A DNA stretch of 64,000 nucleotides from Chryseobacterium sp. MYb264 (GCF_035974275.1 NZ_CP142422.1:2852001-2916000); one strand, 5' to 3'. Counted from the first letter of the stretch, positions 1-9,377 are shown. Translations and numbers: made by a program. The notes: a model not told the origin generated them from the sequence alone.

Positions 1-1332
1 CCCCAATCCGGTTCCGGTTTGCTTTATCCAGCCTCCCTTCGCCATTTTATTGAATTTTTCTTCCCCGTACTTATGCGCTTTATGATCGAGCATAACAAAG
101 AGGCCCTCCACCATGACGACGGCTCCATCAATGATAATTCCAAAATCTACCGCTCCCAGAGACAATAAGTTCGCGCTCATTCCTGCCATTTTTAAACATA
201 AAAAAGCAAATAATAAGGAGAGTGGAATAATGATGGATACGATTAAGGTGGTTCGCCAGTCTGCCATAAAGATCAATACAATAACCGTAACCAGTACGAT
301 ACCTTCTATAAGGTTATGCATCACGGTATGCGTTGTAAAGTCCATCAGATTATCACGGTCATAAAAAGTCACCATTTTGACATCCTTGGGAAGAATTTTA
401 TGATTAAGTTCCTCAATTTTGGCTTTTACTCCTACCAGCACCTCCCGCGGGTTCTCACCTTTTCTCATGACTACGATTCCTTCTACAGTGTCTTCCTGAT
501 TGTTGAGACCGGCCTGCCCTACTCTTGGCATTGCACTTTCATGTACATCCGCTACATTCTTAACCAGAACAGGGTTACCACTGTCATTCTGAATGGTTAT
601 GTTCCCGATGTCAGCCACTGATTTCACAAGTCCTATTCCTCGGACTACGTAGGCCTGACCATTTTTTTCAATCACATCTCCCCCAACATTAAGATTACTT
701 TTTGTCACCGCATCATAGACCTGAAGCGGGGTCAGGTTATATTTATCCAACGCTCGAGGATCAATGCTAAGCTCAAAAACTTTGTCCTGGCCTCCGAAAA
801 CGTTAATATCTGCAACCCCCGGCACTCCTCTCAAAGCCCGGTCGATAACCCAGTTTTGTAGGGTCAGCAGTTCGCGGGAATCTTTTGTTTTACTTTGTAA
901 AGTATACCGGAATATCTCCCCTGTAGGTCCGTAAGGTGGCTGCACTTCGGGATCTACTTCATCAGGAAGGCTGACTGTTCTTAGTTGATTATTGACCTGA
1001 TTTCTGGCAAATGTATCGTCTACCCCATCATCAAAAAGAATTTTCACAATCGAAAGTCCGAACATTGTGGTACTTCTAACACTGGTTTTCTTCTGAACGG
1101 GGCTCATCGCCAACTCAATGGGAGTGGTAACAAAACGTTCTACCTCTTCCGCACTTCGCCCGTTCCACTGAGTGATAATAACAATTTGGGTATTGGTAAC
1201 GTCAGGAAAGGCTTCAATAGGCATATTTTTGAAACTGATAAATCCTGCAACTGCCAAAATCGCCACCCAAATAAAGGTAAATGCTTTATTTTTTAACGAG
1301 AAAGCAATTATATTTTTTATAAATTTATTCAT
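1..1332 (-). CDS. Efflux RND transporter permease, CusA/CzcA-type (3' end outside window)
   Basis: This is the first 444 residues of an inner-membrane RND pump that exports metal ions (or drugs) using the proton gradient. The frame begins with MNKFIKNIIAFSLKNKAFTF, carries the usual first transmembrane helix and IEAFPDVTNTQ segment, then the porter domain, and runs off the left edge near VKWIKQTG-like sequence. The motif GAVDFGIIIDGAVVMVE around residues 395-410 has the DFG...D acidic pair typical of heavy-metal RND pumps, where those aspartates relay protons. It follows the adaptor and channel genes on the same strand, giving the order TolC-adaptor-permease, but 373 bp separate it from the adaptor. 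Family assignment is firm; the substrate is inference. Confidence 0.9.
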   Translation of the reverse strand, partial: MNKFIKNIIAFSLKNKAFTFIWVAILAVAGFISFKNMPIEAFPDVTNTQIVIITQWNGRSAEEVERFVTTPIELAMSPVQKKTSVRSTTMFGLSIVKILFDDGVDDTFARNQVNNQLRTVSLPDEVDPEVQPPYGPTGEIFRYTLQSKTKDSRELLTLQNWVIDRALRGVPGVADINVFGGQDKVFELSIDPRALDKYNLTPLQVYDAVTKSNLNVGGDVIEKNGQAYVVRGIGLVKSVADIGNITIQNDSGNPVLVKNVADVHESAMPRVGQAGLNNQEDTVEGIVVMRKGENPREVLVGVKAKIEELNHKILPKDVKMVTFYDRDNLMDFTTHTVMHNLIEGIVLVTVIVLIFMADWRTTLIVSIIIPLSLLFAFLCLKMAGMSANLLSLGAVDFGIIIDGAVVMVEGLFVMLDHKAHKYGEEKFNKMAKGGWIKQTGTGLG

Positions 1333-1705
1333 GATTGATTTTTTGATGACCTAAAAAAGTCGTTGAAAGAGTTTTTTATTTTTAAACCATTAAGATAACC
1401 AAAGAAACCAGAAGTTTGATAAGATCGGTCAACAGCTGAATACTTAGAAATATCTTTTGTTTATATCCTTAACAACTCAAGTTTCTGATTAAAACCCGGA
1501 GCCCGTTTAAATAGTATCCTTATTATTTTCTACTGCTATTCTGAGATAGAATTTTCATTTCTTATGTAGAGACCGGGCGATACCCCATCAAAAATAAAAA
1601 ATGAAAAAATACATTCTGAAAAACATAAAAAGAAATCAAAGATCAAATGATAAACAGATCTCCTTAATCTGTAAAATTTTAAATGGATTCTTAATAAATA
1701 AAATT
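1333..1705. other. Gene-free gap between RND permease and adaptor
   Basis: No open frame with gene character is seen on either strand. The stretch is AT-rich and has no clear hairpin terminator. It separates two minus-strand genes of one efflux system, so the permease may have its own promoter here; none could be pinned down. Confidence 0.5.
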
Positions 1706-2791
1706 TTAACTATTCAAAGAACGGTAAATCAGCAGTTGATTATTCGTGATTACCTGTTCTCCTTCCGTTAAACCGTCCTCAACATACGTGGTATCTCCCA
1801 CTTGTTTCAGTACTTTTATTTCTTTCACCTTTACATCTGCTCTGGAGTGATAGATCACAACAAAGCTTCTGTTATCATCGAAGATCACCGCCTTGGAAGG
1901 AATAGTAAGTGCCATGTCATTCTCAGATTTGGATACTTTTATGGTGGCCTTACTTTCGGGGATCAGCAGACCATTGGCATTATCAAGGACCACCCTGGCC
2001 TGCATGGCGTTCGTCTGCGGGTCTATAATTTTAAATATTTTATCAATTTTTCCATCAAATACTTTATCCGGATAAGACAGAGTGGATACCTGAGCACGCA
2101 TTCCCAGACTAATTTTATCGATATCAGATTCATTGATATTCATAATAGCCCAGACATTCGTGGTATTGGCTACATCAAAAATATTATCACTCCGATCACT
2201 TCTCAGCTGCATATCTTTATTGATATTCTTCTGCACAATATATCCGCTGATGGGAGCCACTACACTGTAAATATTTCCTTTCTGTACATTATATACCGTA
2301 CTTACTGCATTGGCTCTCTGCATCTGATCCTGCGCCTTTTGCAACTGACTTTTAGCTTCCAGCACATCACGTTCTGTATTCAGCTTTCCTTCATACATTT
2401 CTTTTGCCACCCGAAGATTGTTTTGTGCCACCACTAGATCTGTCCTTGCATCACTCACGTCTTTCTGAATTTCTGCCAGCTCCGTGCTTCGTATCGTTGC
2501 AAGAACCTGCCCTTTTTTTACATAGTCTCCCAGCTCCACATTGACGTTCAAAACATTACCTCCTACCAACGGATATACATCAATATAACTATTTTTATCC
2601 GCAGAAATTTTTCCGTAAAAATTATAGTGATCTTCTATATATTTCTTTTCAACTTTTGCGAATGTCATCGAATTGAGCATGGTGTTGCTTAGTTCAAAGC
2701 CTTTTTTAGCCTGAAGTTTTTCGTCGCCTCCTTTTTTGGAGCAGGATAGGATCGATAAGGCTACCATTACGGGGATTATATAATTTTTCAT
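1706..2791 (-). CDS. Efflux RND transporter periplasmic adaptor subunit (lipoprotein)
   Basis: A 361-residue membrane-fusion protein that bridges the inner-membrane RND pump and the outer-membrane channel. The N-terminus has a lipoprotein signal with lipobox LSC (Cys17), so it should be anchored by lipid in the periplasm. Next come a barrel-sandwich half (IDVYPLVGGNVLNVNVELGD), a helical hairpin (DARTDLVVAQNNLRVAKEMY), the second sandwich half (YSVVAPISGYIVQKNI), a beta-barrel and a membrane-proximal domain. The length is usual for CusB/CzcB-like adaptors. It lies 2 bp downstream of the TolC-like gene, so the two are almost certainly co-transcribed. No histidine-rich metal-binding N-terminal extension is present. 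Confidence 0.93.
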   Translation of the reverse strand: MKNYIIPVMVALSILSCSKKGGDEKLQAKKGFELSNTMLNSMTFAKVEKKYIEDHYNFYGKISADKNSYIDVYPLVGGNVLNVNVELGDYVKKGQVLATIRSTELAEIQKDVSDARTDLVVAQNNLRVAKEMYEGKLNTERDVLEAKSQLQKAQDQMQRANAVSTVYNVQKGNIYSVVAPISGYIVQKNINKDMQLRSDRSDNIFDVANTTNVWAIMNINESDIDKISLGMRAQVSTLSYPDKVFDGKIDKIFKIIDPQTNAMQARVVLDNANGLLIPESKATIKVSKSENDMALTIPSKAVIFDDNRSFVVIYHSRADVKVKEIKVLKQVGDTTYVEDGLTEGEQVITNNQLLIYRSLNS

Positions 2792-2793
2792 GT

Positions 2794-4035
2794 TTAATAG
2801 AAGATTTTCGTTTGTACTAGTTGGTTCAATTGTTCTGCAGACTCCATAATACTGTTTTTCATATCATAAATCTGAAGGGCAGTCTCCCGATAGCTGTCCA
2901 TAAAATCCGTGAATTCTATAAGACTGATATTTCCTTTTCTGAAATTATTTAGCATTCCGTTATACACCAATTCCATATTTTCCATATCTGAGGTTTTAAT
3001 TTCTGCTAACTGATCATACTGACTTTTCCAGGTCTTATAGGCAGCCCGTACTTTGGTCTCAAGATTTAATCTCTGAAATTCTGCATTCTTTTGATTTTGC
3101 TGAATAGCGTACCCAGCCTTTTCAACATTCCCCTTATTAGATTTCCAAAGCGGCAGCGGAATTCCCACCAGAATGTTGACTTCATTTTTAAAGGTTCCTC
3201 CGTTCTGATCCCAGCCTGCCCCCACATTTAAATCGGGAACATTCAATGACTTTTGCCATTGGGCATATAATTTACTGTTGTCGATCAGTTTTAAATTGTA
3301 CTGGTAATCGGCATTATTTTCCAGCGCTTTTGTTTTCAATTCCGAATCGTCTCCAAAAGGTTGTCTTGCCAGAATCTCTTTCGCTTCGGATTCTGAAAGC
3401 AGAGGTTCCACATCGTCAGTAATTCCAGTCAATACCTTCAGATTCTGCTCAAGTTCCACGATATCTTTATTAATACCTATTTTATCATTGTTAAGCTGAA
3501 TCACAATACTCTGAAGCCGTACTTCATCCTTAAGGGAAACATTTCCTTTCGCAGACTGTATTTTATACGCTGCCAGGAGATCATTCATATAAACAAGCTG
3601 TCTAGCAGTATTTTCAAGTTTTAATTTTTCGTAGTATAAATTAAAATACGTGGATCGAAGCTGAGAGCGCAAATCCACCAAAAGCTGTGAAAACTGAAGC
3701 TGTGCCAGCTCTTTATTCGACCGGGCAAAAGCAATTTCATTTTTCTTTTTACCCCCCATATAAATTAGCTGGGTCACCTGTGCCCCTTTTGACTGGCCTA
3801 TATCAAAAAGTTTCTTATCCTGAGGGTTATAGGCATTGATCTGCCCGCTTAATTGGGGAAGTTCCCAGATTTTTGCCTGCAAAACATCTGCATCAGCCAT
3901 ATTAATATTATACTGTTCGGCGAGCAGTTGCAGATTATTCTCCTGAAAGGCCTCTTCACAGGCCTGAAGAGACATCTTTTGTTGTGCTGCCATGAATGAG
4001 GAAACAAGGATAAGCAGCCCGGTAATCTTGGTCAT
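2794..4035 (-). CDS. TolC family outer-membrane efflux protein (CzcC-like)
   Basis: A 413-residue outer-membrane channel component. It has a short signal peptide (ending near AAQQKM) and two repeats rich in long amphipathic helices, for example LQACEEAFQENNLQLLAEQY at the start and MENMELVYNGMLNNFRKGNI near the end, as expected for the trimeric alpha-barrel of TolC-like proteins. It is the first gene of the operon with the RND adaptor and probably the permease. The length is short-normal for CzcC-type channels. About 800 bp of gene-free DNA lies upstream, where the operon promoter should be. The two-component genes further upstream are a plausible regulator by position only. Confidence 0.9.
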   Translation of the reverse strand: MTKITGLLILVSSFMAAQQKMSLQACEEAFQENNLQLLAEQYNINMADADVLQAKIWELPQLSGQINAYNPQDKKLFDIGQSKGAQVTQLIYMGGKKKNEIAFARSNKELAQLQFSQLLVDLRSQLRSTYFNLYYEKLKLENTARQLVYMNDLLAAYKIQSAKGNVSLKDEVRLQSIVIQLNNDKIGINKDIVELEQNLKVLTGITDDVEPLLSESEAKEILARQPFGDDSELKTKALENNADYQYNLKLIDNSKLYAQWQKSLNVPDLNVGAGWDQNGGTFKNEVNILVGIPLPLWKSNKGNVEKAGYAIQQNQKNAEFQRLNLETKVRAAYKTWKSQYDQLAEIKTSDMENMELVYNGMLNNFRKGNISLIEFTDFMDSYRETALQIYDMKNSIMESAEQLNQLVQTKIFY

Positions 4036-4831
4036 TTTTTTGTTATTAAATTACAAAAATGCCCTCATATAATTAAAAGAAACTTAAAGCAGCCTTAAAA
4101 TAATATTAAATTTAAATTAGAAAATGATTAGAACATCGTATGAAAGCCCCCATTAATAAAGAATGTATACATCGATCCATTTTTTTTCTGAAATCAAATT
4201 ACATATTCAGTAAAGAGTTCAAAAGCCGATCAGTTTTTATACCACTTTATCCTTGAAATTTCCTTTACATTATTCAACCCCTGCAGCGTTATAACATCAT
4301 TAAATAGGTATTCATCGAGGTTCACCCGCCACTACCGATATTTAACCCCAGCGGATTTATTAAGGTAAATTAAAAAAGAAAACAGTATTATTCTCTACTC
4401 TGAGCCCGGGATAAAGAAGGGGTAGAAAACAGGAAAAACAAAGCACAATACCCAAGGTATGCAGAATCTTTTGATCAGAGTAAAAACACAGTAAAAATAC
4501 GATGCTCTGATCTTTCAAAATATAACCTTCCATACAACATGATACCGTACAGAAAATCCATTATCCCTGCCAGTATACCTCCCCTTTCATCATCCCAAGT
4601 AAATTCAATAGAATTCTTTTAATTTTGAAAAATTCTTTAAGTATTAACCGAAAGGTAAGCCATCATTCAACATCCTGCTTTCGTTTACAGAACCATAAAC
4701 AGATTGTTTTATCCTAACCCGGTATTGACAGCAAAAATGTCCCGTTCCAAGTCGATTTAATTTTTTTTTCATCGAATTTATTTTCATTAGATAAAAAGCA
4801 ATCAACTCGGGATTTCTGCAGCTCGGTCAAG
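4036..4831. other. Gene-free gap upstream of the efflux operon
   Basis: About 800 bp without a convincing gene. It holds one copy of a dispersed intergenic element (listed separately) and probably the promoter of the TolC-adaptor operon, since that operon starts at its left edge. A short open frame that crosses into the histidine-kinase gene on the same strand is an overlap artefact. Confidence 0.6.
4250..4372 (+). repeat. Dispersed intergenic element, copy 1 of 3
   Basis: Shares an ordered set of blocks with copies at 33761-33890 (same orientation) and 48806-48925 (opposite): TTGAAATT, AACCC..C.G.GTT, ATCAT, TCATCG.GGTTCA with a following CCC, TTTAA, CGG.TTTATTA and GGTAAAT followed by A-rich sequence. 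It sits in a gap and overlaps no gene. GGTT/ACCC blocks could form short hairpins. Function unknown. Confidence 0.7.
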
Positions 4832-6196
4832 CTATTTATTAAATATGACACTGAACTTATTAAGCATTTCAGTGGGAGAAGTATAGATGATTTTTGCACC
4901 GTGATATTCAAGAATTCTTTTAACAATGCGAAGCCCCAATCCGGATCCGGAAATATTCTGAGAATTATTTCCGCGCATAAAAGCTTCAAAAAGCTTGGCC
5001 TGTTCTTCTTCAGGGATCGTGTTACCGTTAGAAATAACATCTACCATCAGCTGCTCATCCGTTTCCTTGATTAAAACATCCATTTCTGTATTCTCAGAAT
5101 AAACTGCAGCATTTTTAAACAGGTTAATAAATACAATATCAAGGAGAGACTGAACCCCCTTTATAGTCAGTAAAGCATCTTCAGAGGTATCTTCAGAAAT
5201 AAGAAAATCCATTTTCAGACGGGGGTAACTTTTTTCAACAGCCTCGAAAGACTCAAAAATAACTTCATCAATCCTCACTTCCTCGTAGATCGTCTGAATA
5301 TTTTCTTTATCGAATTTTGTAAGTAACAACAGTGAATTCGTAAGATCCGATAGTTGATAAACATCCTTCTGAATTCTTTTTAATGCAGCAATGGTCTGCG
5401 GGGAATGTTTCTCAAATTTTATTAAATTCTCCAGCTGAAAAGCCATCCTTGTAATCGGCGTTCGTATTTCATGGGAAGCACTTGCCGTAAAATCTTTCTG
5501 GGACTGAAAAACATCATCCAGTCTGGTAATCATAGTATTGAAAGACTGTGCCAAAACATTGATTTCATCATTTGACTCACGAACCGGAATCTGTGTCGTG
5601 AGTTTATGAGCGGTTACCTCAGAAATTTCCGTATTGAGATCTTCTAAAGGTTTTAAAAACCTTCCCATAAAATAATAACTGAAAAAACCTATGAGAAGCG
5701 TACTCATCACATAAGCCGTTACCAAAAGGTATTTAAGATAGGAAAGTTTTGAGTTGCCATTGGTATCAAAAGCACTGGTGAGAATATAATAATTTTCACC
5801 ATTAATATTCTTCAGAGCGGCATAAATCTCAGGAACCGTTTTTTCAGAATAAATGATCTTTTTTTCATCCAGTTCCTTCAGCAAGGAATTATCCCACGTC
5901 ACATTGCGGTCTTTAATTGTACTGTAAATTAATTCCTTTTCGCCATTAAAAATAAGAATCGTCTCGTTCAAAAGAATATTATCCGAATTTTCATTAAAAA
6001 ATACAGGAGCCTCTTCTTCAAAATCTTTGGATTTCGCAATAAAATGAGAAGTAAAATCCAGCCTCTGCCTGAATCTTTCCTTAAACTCATCTTTTCTGAA
6101 ATCATTAAAAGACATGTAGATCACCATCATTACGATAGCAAATAGTAATGAAAAGGCAATACTGAGGGTAAGAGCAATCCTTCTTTTTAAAGACAT
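4832..6196 (-). CDS. Sensor histidine kinase (two-component system)
   Basis: A 454-residue membrane sensor kinase. Transmembrane helix one is residues 8-29, a periplasmic sensor of about 120 residues follows, and helix two is near 153-175. A HAMP linker (FLKPLEDLNTEISEVTAHKL) leads to the dimerisation domain with ASHEIRTPITRM, phospho-acceptor His242. The ATPase domain has the N box (INLFKNAAVYS) and G box (GSGLGLRIVKRI). All catalytic motifs are intact. It begins 1 bp after the response-regulator gene ends, so they are translated from one mRNA. The adjacent metal-type RND operon makes CzcS-like metal sensing plausible, but that is inference from position; the ligand is unknown. Confidence 0.93.
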   Translation of the reverse strand: MSLKRRIALTLSIAFSLLFAIVMMVIYMSFNDFRKDEFKERFRQRLDFTSHFIAKSKDFEEEAPVFFNENSDNILLNETILIFNGEKELIYSTIKDRNVTWDNSLLKELDEKKIIYSEKTVPEIYAALKNINGENYYILTSAFDTNGNSKLSYLKYLLVTAYVMSTLLIGFFSYYFMGRFLKPLEDLNTEISEVTAHKLTTQIPVRESNDEINVLAQSFNTMITRLDDVFQSQKDFTASASHEIRTPITRMAFQLENLIKFEKHSPQTIAALKRIQKDVYQLSDLTNSLLLLTKFDKENIQTIYEEVRIDEVIFESFEAVEKSYPRLKMDFLISEDTSEDALLTIKGVQSLLDIVFINLFKNAAVYSENTEMDVLIKETDEQLMVDVISNGNTIPEEEQAKLFEAFMRGNNSQNISGSGLGLRIVKRILEYHGAKIIYTSPTEMLNKFSVIFNK

Positions 6197-6197
6197 T

Positions 6198-6878
6198 CTA
6201 TAACGGGCTTAAATAATATCCGAATCCGGAACGTGTATGGATCAGTTTAATCTTAAAATCTTTATCTATTTTCTTCCTAAGGAAATTAATATATACTTCT
6301 ACCGTGTTGGTATTGGTATTAAAATTATGTTCCCACACATGTTCGGTAATCTGCTGCTTGGAAACCGTTCTTCCTTGCGCCTCCGCAAGATATTCCAACA
6401 ACTGAAATTCCTTCAAGGTAAGGCTAATCTCATGTCCTCCCCGGTACACTTTCTGTTCAGTTTTATTTACAATAAGATCATCTATTCTAATGATATCCTG
6501 ATCGGTGACATCAGAAGGAGCTTTCCTCCTCAACAATGAATTAATGCGCAGCAACAATTCCTCAAACTGAAAAGGTTTTACCAGATAATCATCCGCCAAT
6601 CTTGTAAATGCATCTTTTTTATCGGACAGATCCCCATAGGCAGAAATAATAATAATCGGTGTATTTTTATCGAAAGACCGAATGGTCTGGCAAACATCGA
6701 GACCGTTTATTTTGGGTACGTTAATATCCAGTAGATACAGGTCGTAGGTACTGTTCTTAATCTGACGAAGAAAGGTCTCTCCGTCATAGATTTTGTCACA
6801 GTTAAAATTGTTAGATTCCAAAAACTTACAAAGCTCTGCAGAAAGTATGAGATCGTCCTCCAATAAAAGAATATTCAT
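6198..6878 (-). CDS. Response regulator, OmpR/PhoB-type
   Basis: A 226-residue DNA-binding response regulator. The receiver domain shows the acidic pair (LLLEDD), phospho-acceptor Asp51 in YLLDINVPKINGLDV, and the conserved Lys in YLVKPFQFEELLLRI. The C-terminal winged helix (ISLTLKEFQLLEYLAEAQGR ... NTVEVYINFLRKKID) is the OmpR type. It is the first gene of the pair with the downstream sensor kinase. The exported chorismate mutase ends 54 bp upstream on the same strand, so all three may be in one transcript, which would be unusual. Its targets probably include the adjacent efflux operon (inference). Confidence 0.94.
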   Translation of the reverse strand: MNILLLEDDLILSAELCKFLESNNFNCDKIYDGETFLRQIKNSTYDLYLLDINVPKINGLDVCQTIRSFDKNTPIIIISAYGDLSDKKDAFTRLADDYLVKPFQFEELLLRINSLLRRKAPSDVTDQDIIRIDDLIVNKTEQKVYRGGHEISLTLKEFQLLEYLAEAQGRTVSKQQITEHVWEHNFNTNTNTVEVYINFLRKKIDKDFKIKLIHTRSGFGYYLSPL

Positions 6879-6932
6879 CGAAAAATTATTTTATACGAAT
6901 GTAACGAAAATTTTGATCACACGCTATACGTA

Positions 6933-7499
6933 TCATTCATGCTTACGGCAATATTTTTCAACCGGTTCAACAGCCACCGCAATAATCTCATCACTGAATC
7001 CCGAATCAATTATTTTACGGGCATCTTTCTTTAATTCTTTTAACGACCTACAGTACCCGGATTCAACATTCAGTTTTTTTAATGCTATGAGTAATTCGGG
7101 GGTAAGACTATCCAAAATCGGGCGTACCTCTGCTGCCAAGTCAGGAGCCGGCTCAAAAAGACCGTGGTTTTGGGTTTCCCATTCTTTATGAAGCCTCCTC
7201 TGCTCCATTTTTCCGGCCTCAAACTGGGCCTGAAAAAAATCTGATGCCAACTGTGCGCTAAGCCCCATCTTTTCTGCTTTTACTTGTACACTGTCCAGAA
7301 TAATTTTCTCCCGGACAGGATCATCTATGGGGGCTTTGGTGTTCCATTTGCTTTGAGCAACAAGCGGTGCTACCAGCAATCTCTTGTTTATTAAGGTAAG
7401 CAGCAACCGGTCCTCAGAACTTACAGAAGCTTCTTCTGCTCTTCCTGAACATGCACCCAACAATAATATGATAATAAGAAAAGTAACTGATATTTTCAT
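6933..7499 (-). CDS. aroQ: Gamma-subclass (exported) chorismate mutase, lipoprotein signal
   Basis: A 188-residue protein that looks like an AroQ gamma-subclass chorismate mutase, the exported form that converts chorismate to prephenate outside the cytoplasm. The N-terminus has a lipobox LGAC (Cys17). The catalytic helix has NKRLLVAPLVAQSKW (Arg40, Lys51) followed by VREKIILDSVQVKAEKMGLS (Arg63) and FFQAQFEAGKMEQ, matching the spacing of the family. The C-terminal half is helical and ends with a Cys (EKYCRKHE). Gamma enzymes are usually soluble periplasmic proteins, so a lipobox is notable. It sits upstream of a two-component pair. The physiological role of exported chorismate mutases is unclear. 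The family call is from motifs and length. Confidence 0.85.
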   Translation of the reverse strand: MKISVTFLIIILLLGACSGRAEEASVSSEDRLLLTLINKRLLVAPLVAQSKWNTKAPIDDPVREKIILDSVQVKAEKMGLSAQLASDFFQAQFEAGKMEQRRLHKEWETQNHGLFEPAPDLAAEVRPILDSLTPELLIALKKLNVESGYCRSLKELKKDARKIIDSGFSDEIIAVAVEPVEKYCRKHE

Positions 7500-8115
7500 A
7501 ACCTTTTATTTTTCATTAAATTACCTTTTTACCCATATTCCTTCCAAGCCAAACCTTCACCTTGTTGATCAGAATGCATTTTTTAACTTTCACCATTAAC
7601 GAATAGCATCAATTTTCTTAAAAATACTTTAATTCGTAAACCCGGAGCATCTTTATAGGCACGAATGCACGAATTTTTTGTTTCCTTCAAATCGATCAGG
7701 TTTCGCAGATTATGCTGTTGATTTTCTTACTGCTCAATTTTTGTAGCCTCTTATGCGCAGAAATCTGTGGGAAACAAAAAAATATTGGATCAGTTTCAAA
7801 ACTTGGGGAGAAATTGTTTAGATGTATTTTTTGTCACGAATGCACGAATATTTTTATTCCCCACAGATCCTGCTCTATTTGTTGGTTTTTCGCAAAGCCG
7901 CAAAGATATTTTTTAATACTTTATGTTTTTAAGACGCAAGGATTTTATCAAAGATAAAATTGAGGGCTGCATATTATCGCCACGAATGCACGAATTTTTT
8001 TATTTCCCACATATCGCACAGATTTTCACTGATGATATCGTTGATTTTCTTTGTTTAACCTTTGCGGCCCTTTATAAGTGGAACGGTTTGGTGAGACTTA
8101 AAACGGGAGTTGTCA

Positions 8116-8256
8116 AAAAACTTCGGGTGGCTTCATGTTCAATATGTAAAGTACAAGGAAAAGAATCTATATCATTTGCAAAACTGCGAGAGCAAAAAAT
8201 TTCATCTTATAGTATCTAAACTTTTTTGCCTACTCCCCCAACTTTTGTACTTGATC
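8116..8256 (+). repeat. Module B repeat, copy 1
   Basis: Shares with 8903-9043 and 9046-9190 the blocks TTCAATATGTAAAGT, AAGGAAAAGAATCT, GCGAGAGCAAAAAAT, ATCTAA.CTTTTTTGCCTA and CAACTTTTGTACTTGATC. It is the most diverged of the three copies and is followed by module A. Confidence 0.85.
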
Positions 8257-8310
8257 CAAAACGGATCAGTGTCAAAACTTGGGGAGAAATTGTTTAGATG
8301 TATTTTTTGC

Positions 8311-8768
8311 CACGAATGCACGAATTTTTTATTTCCTACAGATCGCAGATAGTGCTGTTTCTGTTGGTTTTTCGCAAAGTCGCAAAGATATTTTTTAATA
8401 CTTTATGTTTTTAAGGCGCAAGGATTTTATCAAAGATAAAATTGAGGGCTGCATATTATCGCCACGGATGCTCGAATATTTTTATTTCCCACAGATCGCA
8501 GATAGTGCTGTTTCTGTTGGTTTTTCGCAAAGTCGCAAAGATATTTTTTAATATTTTATGTTTTTAAGGCGCAAGGATTTTATCAAAGATAAAATTGGAG
8601 GCTGCATATTATCGCCACGAATGCTCGAATATTTTTATTTCCCACAGATCGCAGATAGTGCTGTTTCTGTTGGTTTTTCGCAAAGTCGCAAAGATATTTT
8701 TTAATACTTTATGTTTTTAAGGCGCAAGGATTTTATCAAAGATAAAATTGAGGGTTGCATATTATCAC
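8311..8768 (+). repeat. Three tandem copies of a ~153-bp unit (module A)
   Basis: Units begin at 8311, 8463 and 8616, with a fourth partial copy at 8769. Each runs CACGAATGC(A/T)CGAAT, CCCACAGATCGCAG, TGTTGGTTTTTCGCAAAG, TTTTTAAGGCGCAAGGATTT, ATCAAAGATAAAATT and GGCTGCATATTATC. Copies differ at only a few positions, so the expansion is recent. More diverged single copies lie at about 7661, 7835 and 7981. Confidence 0.9.
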
Positions 8769-8902
8769 CACAAATGCACGAATTTTTTATTTCCCACAGA
8801 ATACACGGATTTTCACAGATACTGCTGTTAATTTTTTCTGGCTTCAACTTTATAGTCTTTTGTAAGTAGAACGGCTTGATGAGCCTTAAAGCGGGAGTTG
8901 TT

Positions 8903-9190
8903 AAAAAACTTGGCGGTGCTTCGTATTCAATATGTAAAGTGTAAGGAAAAGAATCTGCATCAATTGCAAAATCTGCGAGAGCAAAAAATTTCACCTTATA
9001 TTATCTAAGCTTTTTTGCCTAGTCCCCAACTTTTGTACTTGATCTCAAAAAACTTGGCGGGGCTTCGTGTTCAATATGTAAAGTGTAAGGAAAAGAATCT
9101 GCATCATCTGCAAAATCTGCGAGAGCAAAAAATCTCACCTTATAGTATCTAAACTTTTTTGCCTAGTGCCCAACTTTTGTATTTGATCCA
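8903..9190 (+). repeat. Module B repeat, two tandem copies
   Basis: Two near-identical copies (about 8903-9043 and 9046-9190) beginning AAAAAACTTGGCGG.GCTTCG and ending GTA.TTGATC, with a period of about 143 bp. They abut the terminator of the tRNA array. Confidence 0.88.
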
Positions 9191-9227
9191 AGTTTTGCTC
9201 TCGATCCAGAATTGACCCGATAAAAAA

Positions 9228-9262
9228 GGAGAAAAAAAAATCCCGAATAATTCGGGATTTTT
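9228..9262 (-). terminator. Rho-independent terminator of the tRNA array
   Basis: Read on the minus strand, AAATCCCGAATTATTCGGGATTT folds into a stem TCCCGAA/TTCGGGA and is followed by a run of T residues. It lies 5 bp beyond the last tRNA gene. Confidence 0.85.
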
Positions 9263-9266
9263 GAAG

Positions 9267-9338
9267 AGCCAACTACGGGACTTGAACCCGTGACCTCTTC
9301 CTTACCAAGGAAGCACTCTACCGCTGAGCTAAGTCGGC
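9267..9338 (-). tRNA. tRNA-Thr(GGT)
   Basis: A cloverleaf of about 72 nt. Acceptor GCCGACT pairs with AGTTGGC, the anticodon loop is TTGGTAA (anticodon GGT), and the T loop is TTCAAGT. CCA is not encoded. It is the last tRNA of the array; in related genomes tuf normally follows but is absent here. Confidence 0.95.
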
Positions 9339-9344
9339 ATTAAG

Positions 9345-9377
9345 CAAAAAAATCATACTGTATAGCATGATTTTTTT
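9345..9377 (-). terminator. Terminator-like hairpin after distal tRNA-Gly
   Basis: AATCAT/ATGATT stem with a 10-nt loop, A/T tracts on both sides, and T residues following on the minus strand. The same kind of hairpin lies after the second tRNA-Gly at 9773-9804. Here it stands between tRNA-Gly and tRNA-Thr(GGT), so it may only attenuate or act as a processing site. Confidence 0.5.

Larger units (their letters stand above)
7500..9227. other. Gene-free repeat mosaic between aroQ and the tRNA array
   Basis: About 1.7 kb without a real gene. From about 7661 on it is a patchwork of two repeat modules: A (about 153 bp, starting CACGAATGCACGAATTTTT) and B (about 140 bp, ending CCCCAACTTTTGTACTTGATC). 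Open frames here shift between copies and resemble no protein, so they are treated as chance. The region lies exactly where tuf would be expected downstream of tRNA-Thr(GGT). Confidence 0.8.

Noticed and set aside
4714..5040. Short minus-strand open frame at the end of the histidine kinase gene
   Set aside because: It overlaps the kinase ATPase domain in another frame; the kinase frame has all catalytic motifs.
7712..8352. Open frames inside the repeat mosaic as genes
   Set aside because: They follow the repeat copies, change frame between units and resemble no protein.
7661..8800. CRISPR-like array
   Set aside because: The repeated unit is about 153 bp and repeats in full; there are no short repeats with unique spacers and no cas genes.
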